Origin: Elusimicrobiales bacterium
GTDB lineage: Bacteria > Elusimicrobiota > Elusimicrobia > Elusimicrobiales > Elusimicrobiaceae
Assembly: GCA_041651175.1 (NCBI GenBank)
Contig: JBAZJT010000002.1
Coordinates: 1 to 64,000, forward strand
DNA: 64,000 nucleotides
Direction: 5' to 3'
Shown: piece by piece, positions 17,462-25,408 of the stretch
Numbering within the stretch: the stretch's first letter is position 1
How the letters are laid out: every line of letters starts with the position of its first letter
The notes under the pieces: model-generated
What the model saw: only the letters and a program-made list of their open reading frames with translations
Told to the model about the DNA's origin: nothing
The model's database searches: none
Position numbers and translations under genes: made by a program

Positions 17462-17922
17462 GAAAGCAGCCTCCCGGACAGCGGGCCGCGCGCGGCGGCG
17501 GTTATGCGCCGTTTGCCGCCGGCCAGCAGCTTTATCTCAATCTCCAGCCTGTCCTGCGGCAGGAAATCGGCGGCGGGGTCCGGCCATTCGGCGGCGATTA
17601 CAGCCGCCGGGTCCTCCAGCAGCGTCTCCAGCCCCAGGTTGGCGGTTTCGCCGGAGTTCAGCCTGAACAAATCTATATGGAAAAGCCGCAGTTTCGGGGA
17701 GCGGTATTGGCGCATCAGGTTGAAGCTGGCGCTGGAAGGCGCGGTTTTGACGCCCAGCGCCTTGGCCAGCCCCTGCACGAAAACGGTTTTGCCCGCGCCT
17801 ATGGGGCCGCGCAGGAAAATTATCTCGCCGCCGCGCAGCCTGCGCGCAAGGCGCGCCGCCAGCCGCCGCGTCGCGGCGGCTGAATCAGAAATGCTCGAAA
17901 CTTTCGGGGCGGCAGTTCGCAT
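17458..17922 (-). CDS. tsaE: tRNA threonylcarbamoyladenosine biosynthesis ATPase TsaE
   Basis: 154 residues. The P-loop GPIGAGKTVFVQGLAKALG lies near 39-57, and PSSASFNLMRQY and LFHIDLFRL follow, matching the TsaE switch and Walker B regions. TsaE powers turnover of the TsaBD complex in t6A synthesis. It sits between thiL and tsaB: its 5' end overlaps thiL by 38 bases and its stop overlaps the tsaB start. Confidence 0.9.
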   Translation of the reverse strand: MRTAAPKVSSISDSAAATRRLAARLARRLRGGEIIFLRGPIGAGKTVFVQGLAKALGVKTAPSSASFNLMRQYRSPKLRLFHIDLFRLNSGETANLGLETLLEDPAAVIAAEWPDPAADFLPQDRLEIEIKLLAGGKRRITAAARGPLSGRLLS

Positions 17923-18832
17923 GAATTGTTTTGCCTTTTGTCATCACGCCCAGCGCGCGGGCCCGGGGGAATGTTTTGATGAATTCCGCCGCGCGGCGCG
18001 GGGGGACCGCCATCACCAGCCCGTAATCCTCCCCGCCGGAAAGAATATATTCCCGCCAGTCCTTTTTGCGCGCCTTGCAGTATCGCGCCAGCTCCGGCGA
18101 CAGCGCGTCTTCGGTGATATCAATGAACGCGCCGCAGCCGGAGGCGGCGGCAAGCGTTTTGACGCTTTTATAAAGCCCGTCAGAATTGTCCATCATGGCG
18201 GAGGCCAGCTTTTTTTTGCCGATAACCGCGCCCGCCTCCGGTTGAATGCGCGGCAGCCAGAAAGCTTCAACAAGTTTGCCGGTTTTATGGCCGGAGAGCA
18301 CAAGCTCCAGCCCCGCCCTTGCCTGGCCCAGCGCGCCTATGCCGAATATCAGGTCCCCCGGCTTTGCGCCGCCGCGCCGGATGATTTCCGACGGCCTGGC
18401 CTCGCCGGTTACGGTAAGCGAAAAGTGCATTTTGTCCGAGCGGGCCAGATTCCCGCCCGCCAGCGACGCGCCGAAGCGGTTGAGCTCCTTCATCAGCGCG
18501 CGGACGAAGGTTTTGGTCCATTCCCAACTGGCGTTGCGCGGCAGTCCCGCGCAGCACAGCGCGCAGACGGGTTTTACATTGCCCATCCCCGCCAGGTCGC
18601 TGAGATTTATGCGCGCCAGCTTGCGCCCCAGCAGCGCGGGCGGGCAGCCCGCCGGAAAATGGGTGCCTTCCGCCATCTCGTCGGCGGTCAGCGCCAGCGC
18701 ATAGCCTGGCCGGGCGCGGACCAGCGCGCAGTCGTCGCCGGGGCCAAGCAGGATGCGCGGGTCTTTCTGGCTGGCCGCAAGCCTGCCGATATGCTCCAGC
18801 ATTCTGAATTCGCCGACGCGGGCTATGTCCAT
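17885..18832 (-). CDS. thiL: Thiamine-monophosphate kinase
   Basis: 315 residues of the PurM/ThiL fold. GEFRMLEHIGR at the start is followed by GPGDDCALV (30-38), LTADEMAEGTHF, RKLARINLSDLAGMGN and a C-terminal SGGEDYGLVMAVP. These are the ATP/Mg and substrate motifs of the enzyme that phosphorylates thiamine monophosphate to the diphosphate cofactor. The length is normal. ATG 18832 is favoured because a TATCAT -10 lies six bases upstream and no Shine-Dalgarno is present. It leads the thiL-tsaE-tsaB operon. Confidence 0.9.
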   Translation of the reverse strand: MDIARVGEFRMLEHIGRLAASQKDPRILLGPGDDCALVRARPGYALALTADEMAEGTHFPAGCPPALLGRKLARINLSDLAGMGNVKPVCALCCAGLPRNASWEWTKTFVRALMKELNRFGASLAGGNLARSDKMHFSLTVTGEARPSEIIRRGGAKPGDLIFGIGALGQARAGLELVLSGHKTGKLVEAFWLPRIQPEAGAVIGKKKLASAMMDNSDGLYKSVKTLAAASGCGAFIDITEDALSPELARYCKARKKDWREYILSGGEDYGLVMAVPPRRAAEFIKTFPRARALGVMTKGKTIHANCRPESFEHF

Positions 18833-18856
18833 GTGAATATGATATAAAATACTGCC
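18833..18856. promoter_or_regulatory. Back-to-back leaderless promoters between thiL and the PLD gene
   Basis: The whole 24-bp spacer holds two adjoining -10 boxes: TATCAT on the minus strand (18839-18844) for thiL and TAAAAT on the plus strand (18845-18850) for the PLD gene. Each ends six bases before its start codon. There is no room for a ribosome-binding site on either side, and any -35 elements would lie within the opposite gene. Confidence 0.6.
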
Positions 18857-20020
18857 ATGATTGACTTCATCGCCGCATTGCTGCTGGCCGGGCGGCTGGC
18901 CGCCGCGCAGGACAGCGTATGGGTGTCCCAGTCCGTGCCGGAGGCGACCGTGTACGGCTCCACCTGCGCGCTGAACCCGCAGCAGACATGGATAGACATG
19001 ATAAACTCCTCCAGAAAATCGCTGGAGCTGGCGGCTTTCTACATAGAAAGCAAGAAAGGCCAGGCGCTGGAGCCGGTGCTTTACGCCATACGCTCCGCGG
19101 CGGAGCGCGGGGTGGACGTCAAAATACTGGCCGACCGCGCGTTCTACAAAAAGATGCCCTCAGAGCTGGACGCGCTGCGCGCCACCGGCGGCATAGCCGT
19201 GCGGATTATTGACTTTTCAAAGGCCGGCGGCGGGGTGATGCACGCCAAATATTTCATCGTGGACGGGGAGGATGTTTTCTGCGGCAGCCAGAATATGGAC
19301 TGGCGCTCGCTGTCTCAGATTCACGAAATCGGGCTGCGAATCAAAAACGCCCGCATCGCGACCGTCTTCCGCCGCGTTTTCTACACGGACTGGGAGGAGG
19401 CCGGCGGCGACGTGCCCCGCCTGCCGGGGGCCGAGCCGCTTTCCGCCTCGTCCACGGAAACGTTGGTGATGGGCGGCGTCCGTGTGGGCGCCTACGCGGT
19501 TTTCGGCCCGCCGGATTTCCTGCCGCGCCATTTCGGCAGCGAGATAGACGAGTTGATGCGCCTTATAGACGGCGCGCGCAAATCCTTCAGCGCGCAGGTG
19601 ATGACCTATTCGCTTTCCCGGCGCAAAGGCGGCAAATGGCGGCTGCTGGACGATGCGCTGCGCCGCGCCGGCGCGCGCGGGGTGTCCGTGCGGCTGATAT
19701 TTGCGGACTGGAGCATGAAAGAACGCAACGCCGCCGACATCAAATCGCTTGCCCGCGCGCCCGGGGTGAAGGTTAAAATATCATCGCTGCCGCAGCTGCC
19801 GGCGGGGTACATTCCCTACGCCCGCGTGGAGCATTGCAAGTACGCCGTCATAGACGGCGCGGTATCGGTGGTCAGCACCTCCAACTGGGAGCACGATTAT
19901 TTTTACGCCTCGCGCGACGCCGCCGTGGTGCTGCTGGGGGAGAGACCAGCGTATATCCTGGGCGGCATATTTGAAAAAGCCTGGAACGGGCCTTATGTGA
20001 AACCGGCGGAGAAACTGTGA
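18857..20020 (+). CDS. Exported phospholipase D-like protein
   Basis: 387 residues with a signal peptide (1 to about 17, cut near AAAQD). Two complete HKD motifs are present: H129-x-K131-x4-D136 and H326-x-K328-x4-D333, each followed by the Ser/Asn of a GSQN or STSN block. PLD-superfamily enzymes hydrolyse or transfer phosphodiesters; the family also contains cardiolipin synthases and nucleases, so the substrate is open. It is first in an operon running to 23273, and the next gene's GTG overlaps its stop. Confidence 0.85.
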   Translation: MIDFIAALLLAGRLAAAQDSVWVSQSVPEATVYGSTCALNPQQTWIDMINSSRKSLELAAFYIESKKGQALEPVLYAIRSAAERGVDVKILADRAFYKKMPSELDALRATGGIAVRIIDFSKAGGGVMHAKYFIVDGEDVFCGSQNMDWRSLSQIHEIGLRIKNARIATVFRRVFYTDWEEAGGDVPRLPGAEPLSASSTETLVMGGVRVGAYAVFGPPDFLPRHFGSEIDELMRLIDGARKSFSAQVMTYSLSRRKGGKWRLLDDALRRAGARGVSVRLIFADWSMKERNAADIKSLARAPGVKVKISSLPQLPAGYIPYARVEHCKYAVIDGAVSVVSTSNWEHDYFYASRDAAVVLLGERPAYILGGIFEKAWNGPYVKPAEKL

Positions 20021-20580
20021 GGGTGTTCCTGTTTTTGTCTTTTGCCGCGGCGGCGCTGGCTTTTTCCCCGGCGCAGAAGCTGGCGTCGCAGGCGAAAGCC
20101 GCCCGCAAACCCGCCGATAAAATCCGGCTGTTTTCAAAGTCCATAAAGCTGGAGCCTTCCGCGCAGGCATACGCGGGCCGGGCGCTGGCGTGCCGCGCGC
20201 TGGGCGAAAACGAGGCCGCCCTGTCCGATTTTAATCATGCGGCGAAGCTGCTGCCGGGAGATTACTGGATTTACCTCCAGCGCGCACGCGCATTGGCCGC
20301 GTTGGGCAGGTTTGCCGCGGCGGAGGAGGATTTTTCCTCCGCAATCAGGCTTGACGCGGCCTGCTGGCCCGCCTACAACGGGCGCGCCGCCGCCCGCGCC
20401 GCCCGCGGCGCCTACGACGAGGCCGTGTCCGACTACAGCCGCGTCATAAACCATGCCTCCGGCGCGGACGCGCTTGAGGCTCGCAAGGGCCGTTCCGCCG
20501 CGTTTGCCAGGCTTGGAATGGCCAAACAGTCGCGCGAGGACGCCGCGCGCCTGAAGCCGGAAACGGGGAAAAAACGATGA
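20017..20580 (+). CDS. Small exported TPR protein
   Basis: 187 residues starting at a GTG that overlaps the PLD stop (GTGA). A short signal peptide (core FLFLSFAAAALAFS) is followed by about four TPR-like units from residue 30 to 175, with the usual A-x-x-A-R-A and Y-x-x-A-x-x-D spacing. It probably scaffolds a periplasmic complex; no partner can be named. Its stop overlaps the Memo-like gene by ATGA. Confidence 0.65.
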   Translation: MRVFLFLSFAAAALAFSPAQKLASQAKAARKPADKIRLFSKSIKLEPSAQAYAGRALACRALGENEAALSDFNHAAKLLPGDYWIYLQRARALAALGRFAAAEEDFSSAIRLDAACWPAYNGRAAARAARGAYDEAVSDYSRVINHASGADALEARKGRSAAFARLGMAKQSREDAARLKPETGKKR

Positions 20581-21827
20581 CCAATCTTCCTGTTGATTCG
20601 TCTGCGCCGCTGCCGCATTTCCGCCGCTCTATTGACGCTGCCATGGTGGAGCACGAGGGCGAACCCATGCTCATGCTGCGCGACGCCGAAGGCATAACCG
20701 AGCATGTGATGCTGGTTTCCCCCTCCGCGCTGATGGTGATAACCCTGATGGATGGCAGGAACAGCCTCTCCGATATAAAGGCGCTGATAATGAAGCGCAC
20801 GGGCGTCGCCCTGCCGGAGATGGGGCTGGCCAGCCTTGTAAGCGAATTTCAGAAGCTGCATTTCATGGAGAACGAGGAGACCGCCGCGCTGCGGCGCGCC
20901 TCGCGCGAGGAGTTTTCGGCCAGCCCGGTCAGAAAGCCGGCGCTGGCGGGCATCTCCTACCCGCGCGACAGGGAGGGGGCGGAGCGTTTTATCGGAGAGG
21001 CGCTGAAAGCCGAAGGGGCGCCGCCGGATGACATGTCCGCGCCGTTTGCGGGCGCGCCCGCCGGGCTTGTGGCGCCGCATATAGACATAATGCGCGGCGC
21101 GCGCTGCTACGCCCGCGCATATAAAACGTTGCAAAAATGCGCCAGGCCGGACGTGATAATCGCCGTCGGAGTGGCCCATGCCGGGCCGGACGCGCCCTGG
21201 GTCCTGACGGACAAGCGGTATCAGACCCCGCTTGGCGAAATGCCGGCGGATGCGGATATGGTCCGGGCATTGTCCGGCTGCCTGTGGTACGACCGCAGGG
21301 CGGATGAGATGGTCCACAAAACCGAGCATTCGCTTGAATACCAGGCCCTGTGGCTCAAACACATCTGGGGCGGCGACGCGCCGCCCTGGGTGCCGGTGCT
21401 GGCGTCGGATTTCACGCGGTTTGCGCCGGAGAGGCCGCCGGAAAGCGGCAGTTCCGCCGGCGCCGGGCTGGATAAAATGTGCGCCGTCCTTTCCGCCGAG
21501 GCGGCCAAAGGCCGGAAAATAATGGTGCTGGCGGCTGTGGATTTGTCCCATGTGAATCTCAAGGAAGAGGGCAACTCGCCGGAGCAGACCGAGGGGCGGG
21601 ACAAAGCCTCGCTGGAACTGGCCCTCAGGCCGGACCCGGACGGATTTTACCGCGACGTGTGCGCCGGCGGCAACCCGCGTTCGGTGTGCGGGCTTTCCGC
21701 GCTGTATACGGCGGCGCGGTTTATAGCCGCGGTTTCCCCTCAGGCGCGCGGCAAATTGCTGGATTACGCCGTTTCCCAGGACCCGGCGGGCGGCGCGGTC
21801 AGCTTCGCGGCGGCGATTTATGGATAA
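20577..21827 (+). CDS. AmmeMemoRadiSam system protein B (Memo family) with PqqD-like N-terminal domain
   Basis: 416 residues in two parts. Residues about 1-105 resemble a PqqD/RRE-type winged helix (LVSPSALMVITLMDGRNSL and IVSEF-like helices). From about 120 onward lies the Memo domain, with APHIDIMRG, VGVAHAGPDAP, KTEHSLEYQ and AAVDLSHV supplying the conserved histidines of that family. Memo, AMMECR1 and a radical SAM enzyme co-occur across many prokaryotes with an unsolved joint function. The radical SAM member is at 29328-30365 here; no AMMECR1 gene is in the window. Confidence 0.85.
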   Translation: MTNLPVDSSAPLPHFRRSIDAAMVEHEGEPMLMLRDAEGITEHVMLVSPSALMVITLMDGRNSLSDIKALIMKRTGVALPEMGLASLVSEFQKLHFMENEETAALRRASREEFSASPVRKPALAGISYPRDREGAERFIGEALKAEGAPPDDMSAPFAGAPAGLVAPHIDIMRGARCYARAYKTLQKCARPDVIIAVGVAHAGPDAPWVLTDKRYQTPLGEMPADADMVRALSGCLWYDRRADEMVHKTEHSLEYQALWLKHIWGGDAPPWVPVLASDFTRFAPERPPESGSSAGAGLDKMCAVLSAEAAKGRKIMVLAAVDLSHVNLKEEGNSPEQTEGRDKASLELALRPDPDGFYRDVCAGGNPRSVCGLSALYTAARFIAAVSPQARGKLLDYAVSQDPAGGAVSFAAAIYG

Positions 21828-22155
21828 ATATATTGAAGGGCTGGAAGCGGCGGTTACGGTGTGCGACGAAACCGGCGTCATAACCGCCATGAACGATAAG
21901 GCGGCGCAGGTGTTTGCCAAAGACGGCGGCAAAAATCTGATAGGCAAAAACTCGCTGGACTGCCATCCCGAGCCTGCCCGCTCCAAGCTGGCCGGTATGC
22001 TCAAAAACCCGCGCGCCAATGTCTACACGATTGAGAAAAAAGGCGTCAGGAAACTGATATATCAGGCTCCCTGGCGCGAGGACGGGAAATTCATGGGGTA
22101 TGTGGAGCTGTCCTTTGAAATCCCTGCGGAAATGCCTCACCACGTAAGGAAATGA
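21820..22155 (+). CDS. Stand-alone PAS-domain protein
   Basis: 111 residues, essentially one PAS domain: AVTVCDETGVITAMNDKAAQVF, an IGKNSLDCHPEPARSKL helix region like that of PAS domains attached to DUF438 proteins, and a closing strand GYVELSFEI. No output domain is attached, so it would act through a partner. The start ATG lies eight bases inside the Memo-like gene's 3' end, and hypA begins three bases after its stop. A bound ligand (haem, flavin or none) cannot be told from sequence. Confidence 0.7.
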   Translation: MDKYIEGLEAAVTVCDETGVITAMNDKAAQVFAKDGGKNLIGKNSLDCHPEPARSKLAGMLKNPRANVYTIEKKGVRKLIYQAPWREDGKFMGYVELSFEIPAEMPHHVRK

Positions 22156-22158
22156 CTT

Positions 22159-22560
22159 ATGCACGAATGGGCATTGGTTGACGCCGTTGCCGAAGCCGCC
22201 CGCCGCGCCGCAGAGGCGGAAAAAATGAAGCGGGTGGACACGGTGGCGGTGGTGCTTGGCGAGCTGCAGAACATAGACCGCGCCGCGGCGAAAAGCCTTT
22301 TTCTGGAAATACGCAAAGGCAAGGGCCCCGCGCTGCGCGGCGCGCGGCTGGCGGTCTCGTCCGAGAAGGCGGCTTTCAAATGCCGCAACTGCGGGCGGGT
22401 TTTCGGGATGGCGAAACTTGCCCATAACAAGGCGGAGGCCGTGCATTTTCTGCCGGAAATGGCGCATGTCTGGCTGCGCTGCCCGCGCTGCAAAAGCGCG
22501 GATTTTTCGGTTGAAAAGGGCCGCGGAATCTACATAAAAGAAATAACCGGAGAGAAATGA
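22159..22560 (+). CDS. hypA: Hydrogenase nickel-incorporation protein HypA
   Basis: 133 residues, starting MHEWALVDAV with the nickel-binding N terminus and His2. A zinc ribbon is formed by Cys75-x2-Cys78 and Cys108-x2-Cys111. HypA hands nickel to [NiFe]-hydrogenase precursors together with HypB. The spacing between the two CxxC pairs is 29 residues. HypF is encoded at 35570-37834, but no hydrogenase subunit or HypB/C/D/E is in the window. A MinD-like ATPase gene overlaps its stop. Confidence 0.9.
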   Translation: MHEWALVDAVAEAARRAAEAEKMKRVDTVAVVLGELQNIDRAAAKSLFLEIRKGKGPALRGARLAVSSEKAAFKCRNCGRVFGMAKLAHNKAEAVHFLPEMAHVWLRCPRCKSADFSVEKGRGIYIKEITGEK

Positions 22561-23273
22561 AACTATCCGATTTCCGAGAATTGGGCGCGACGGCGCGGCT
22601 GTCCGAAGTGAAAAGGGTGCTGGTTGTAACCGGCTGGAAGGGCGGCATCGGCAAAAGCACGGTCGCCTGCTCGCTGGCGATGGCTTTGGCGAAAACCGGC
22701 GCGGAAACCGGATTGTTGGACGCAGACATCACCGGCGCCTGCTGCCATTCGATACTTGGCGTAAAGCCGACTTTCCCGCAGGAGATTGAAGGACTGGAGC
22801 CGCGTCCGGTGGCCGGGGTTAAATTCATGTCCGCCGCGTTTTTCAGCGGGGGCGGGGCGGTGGCGCTTAGGGGGGGGGATGTGTCGCGGTCGCTGCTTGA
22901 ACTGCTGGCCGTTACCCAGTGGCGGGAGCTGGATTTCCTGGTGATAGACATGCCGCCCGGCATTTCCGACGCAGGGCTGGAATTGCTGCGCCTTGTGCCC
23001 CGCGCGGAGCTTGTGATAGTCTCCGTTCCCGGCAAGCTGGCGCAGGGGGCGCTGCGCCGCTCGCTGAAGCTGTTCGGGGAATTCGGCGCGCCGGTGGCTG
23101 GAATAGTCGCCAACGCCGTCGTCCCCGGCCACCGGCCCGCGGAAAAAAATCTGCTGGGCGCGATTCCCCACGATCCGCGCTATGAGGCCGCCATCGGCAA
23201 CCCCGCCGTCATCGCCAAAACCCGCGTTTTCAAAGCCGCGCTGGACATAGCCGGCGCGCTGCGGCGTAATTGA
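22557..23273 (+). CDS. MinD/Mrp-type P-loop ATPase
   Basis: 238 residues of the deviant-Walker ATPase class: VTGWKGGIGKSTVACSLAM (25-43, with signature Lys28 and Lys33), LLDADITG and FLVIDMPPGISD. Mrp/NBP35 relatives are iron-sulfur carriers and MinD-like HypB analogues exist. Coupling to hypA by ATGA hints at metallocofactor delivery, which is inference. The CxxC carrier motif of typical Mrp proteins is not seen. The gene contains a run of nine G (22870-22878) encoding part of Arg-Gly-Gly, a possible slippage site. Confidence 0.75.
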   Translation: MKLSDFRELGATARLSEVKRVLVVTGWKGGIGKSTVACSLAMALAKTGAETGLLDADITGACCHSILGVKPTFPQEIEGLEPRPVAGVKFMSAAFFSGGGAVALRGGDVSRSLLELLAVTQWRELDFLVIDMPPGISDAGLELLRLVPRAELVIVSVPGKLAQGALRRSLKLFGEFGAPVAGIVANAVVPGHRPAEKNLLGAIPHDPRYEAAIGNPAVIAKTRVFKAALDIAGALRRN

Positions 23274-23285
23274 TATAATATTCCG
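23274..23285 (+). promoter_or_regulatory. Extended -10, leaderless promoter of the PBP1A gene
   Basis: TGA-TATAAT (23271-23279) ends six bases before the ATG at 23286 and starts right at the stop codon of the upstream ATPase gene. The TG one base before the hexamer makes an extended -10, which could compensate for the missing -35 box. No Shine-Dalgarno is present. Confidence 0.6.
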
Positions 23286-25400
23286 ATGCTTCTTGAAATT
23301 TGGCGCGACAAGTACCGGCGCTGGCTGTATCTGGGCGCGCTGGCTGTTGTTGCCTGCTCGGTTTGCGCGGCGGCGGGGCTGCGGTATGTATTCTCCGGCC
23401 TGCCGTCAACCGTCGGGCTGGAGGAATACACCCCGTCGCTCACCACCCGCGTTTTTGACGCCAACGGCAAATCCATAGCCGAATTCTCCATGCAGCGGCG
23501 CGCGCTTATCCCGCTGGCGCAGATTCCGGTGGATTTGCAGAACGCCGTAATCGCCACCGAGGACACAAATTTCTTCCATCACTACGGCATCTCGCCAAAG
23601 GGCATTCTGCGCTCCCTGCTGCGCGACGTTTTGCACCGCCGGGCGGCGCAGGGCGCCTCCACCATAACCCAGCAGCTTGCCCGCCAGATTTTCCTCACGC
23701 CGGAAAAAACCATACTCCGCAAAATCCGCGAGGTGATAATAACCTTCCAGATAGAAAGCCGCTTCAGCAAGGAAGAGATTTTGCAGATGTACCTGAACCA
23801 GATTTATTTCGGCGAAAGCGCGCATGGCGCCTCGGCGGCGGCGCGGGTGTATTTCAACAAGGAAGTCTCGCAGCTTACGCTGCCGGAGTCCGCATTGCTT
23901 GCCGGGCTGATACAGCTGCCGGGCCGCTACTCGCCTTTTTCCAGCCCGGCGCGCGCCAAATGGCGCAGAAGCGTGGTGCTGGAGCGGATGGAGGAGGAAG
24001 GCTACATCACCGAAAAGGAGCGCACCTCCGCCAAGAACGCCCCGCTGCCGGTTGAAAAGCCGGCGTTTCTGGCCACGCACGCGCCCTATTTCGTGGAATA
24101 CGTGCGGCAGTATCTGGAGCCTAAATACGGTGTGAACATGCTCTGGCAGGGCGGCCTCTACATCTACACCACCCTGGACCTGGACGCGCAGCTTGTGGCC
24201 GAAAAAGTGATGGACAAGGACCTTTCCGCCATAGACGCCGACGTCGCCAAAACCATAGCCAAAGCGGAGCAGTCCGGCGATTACGAGGCGGATGTCTCCA
24301 CAAGCGGCATGAAGCTGCAGGGCGCTTTCCTGATGATGGATGTCAAAAGCGGCGCAATCCGCGTGATGATAGGCGGCAGGGATTACAAGGAGACCAAGTT
24401 CAACCGCACGGCGCAGTCCAACCGGCAGCCCGGCTCCACCTTCAAGCCTTTTGTCTGGATGACCGCGCTGCAGAACGGCTACACCCCCGCCTCCATGGTG
24501 CCGGATTCGCCGCTGGCGTATTATTACGACGGGCGGGACTGGCGGCTTTTTGAGGGCGCCACCAGCCAGTATTCAATCGCCCTGGCCACGCAGCCTTTCG
24601 TGGGCAGCAAGGATTTCAAAATCTGGGTGCCGGAAAATTTTGACCATAAAATGCTGGGCGACATAACTCTGCGCAAGGGGCTGGAACTCTCGCGCAACGT
24701 GGTGTCGGTGGGCCTGGTGGACAAACTGGGGCCGACGCTGGTGGCCGAAACCGCCAGGAAGGCCGGCATCCGGCGCAAGCTGGACCCGGTGCCCTCGCTG
24801 GGGCTGGGAACCTCGGCGGTGTCGCTGCTGGAGATGGTCAACTCTTTTTCCACCTTCGCCAACGGCGGCATACGGACGGAGCCTTACGCCGTTGTCCGCG
24901 TGGAGGACCAGCAGCGCCGCGTGCTGGAAGAGCATATCCCATCCGAGACCGAGGTTTTCCCGCCCAATTATTCTTATGTGCTGGTGAACATGATGCGCGG
25001 CGTGGTGGACAGGGGAACCGGGCGCGCCGCCCATGTGCTCAACCGCCCGCTGGCCGGCAAAACCGGCACCAGTCAGGATCACCGCGACATGTGGTTTATC
25101 GGCATGACCCCCGATGTGGCCGCCGGCGCGTGGATGGGCTATGACGATTTCTCCTCCATAGAAAGCAAAGACTGGACCGGCGGCGGCACCGTCGTGCCCT
25201 GGTGGACGGAAATCATGGGCGGGCTGCTCAAAAACCAGCCGCCGCGCCCGTTCCCCGTGCCGGACGGCGTTACCTTCGCGCTGATAGATTCCGACAGCGG
25301 CAAGCTGGCCCTGCCCACCTGCCGCCGCAAATTCCTGGAAGCCTTCGTCAAAGGCACCGAACCCAAGGCTTTCTGCGAAATTGACCACGACGCAAATTGA
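23286..25400 (+). CDS. Penicillin-binding protein 1A (bifunctional transglycosylase/transpeptidase)
   Basis: 704 residues. A cytoplasmic start and one membrane anchor (about 13-37) precede a GT51 glycosyltransferase domain with Glu92 in ATEDTNFFHHYG and QGASTITQQLARQ. The transpeptidase domain has Ser384 in GSTFK, an SRN motif and Lys592 in KTGTS. Both activities that polymerise and crosslink peptidoglycan are therefore intact, and the protein acts in the periplasm. The ATG is set by the -10 six bases upstream. The stop overlaps the frame of mfd by a few bases. Confidence 0.95.
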   Translation: MLLEIWRDKYRRWLYLGALAVVACSVCAAAGLRYVFSGLPSTVGLEEYTPSLTTRVFDANGKSIAEFSMQRRALIPLAQIPVDLQNAVIATEDTNFFHHYGISPKGILRSLLRDVLHRRAAQGASTITQQLARQIFLTPEKTILRKIREVIITFQIESRFSKEEILQMYLNQIYFGESAHGASAAARVYFNKEVSQLTLPESALLAGLIQLPGRYSPFSSPARAKWRRSVVLERMEEEGYITEKERTSAKNAPLPVEKPAFLATHAPYFVEYVRQYLEPKYGVNMLWQGGLYIYTTLDLDAQLVAEKVMDKDLSAIDADVAKTIAKAEQSGDYEADVSTSGMKLQGAFLMMDVKSGAIRVMIGGRDYKETKFNRTAQSNRQPGSTFKPFVWMTALQNGYTPASMVPDSPLAYYYDGRDWRLFEGATSQYSIALATQPFVGSKDFKIWVPENFDHKMLGDITLRKGLELSRNVVSVGLVDKLGPTLVAETARKAGIRRKLDPVPSLGLGTSAVSLLEMVNSFSTFANGGIRTEPYAVVRVEDQQRRVLEEHIPSETEVFPPNYSYVLVNMMRGVVDRGTGRAAHVLNRPLAGKTGTSQDHRDMWFIGMTPDVAAGAWMGYDDFSSIESKDWTGGGTVVPWWTEIMGGLLKNQPPRPFPVPDGVTFALIDSDSGKLALPTCRRKFLEAFVKGTEPKAFCEIDHDAN

Positions 25401-25408
25401 CGGTTCTT

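Noticed and set aside
20433..22019. 528-codon open frame on the minus strand
   Set aside because: It is antisense to the TPR and Memo-like genes and lacks domain motifs.
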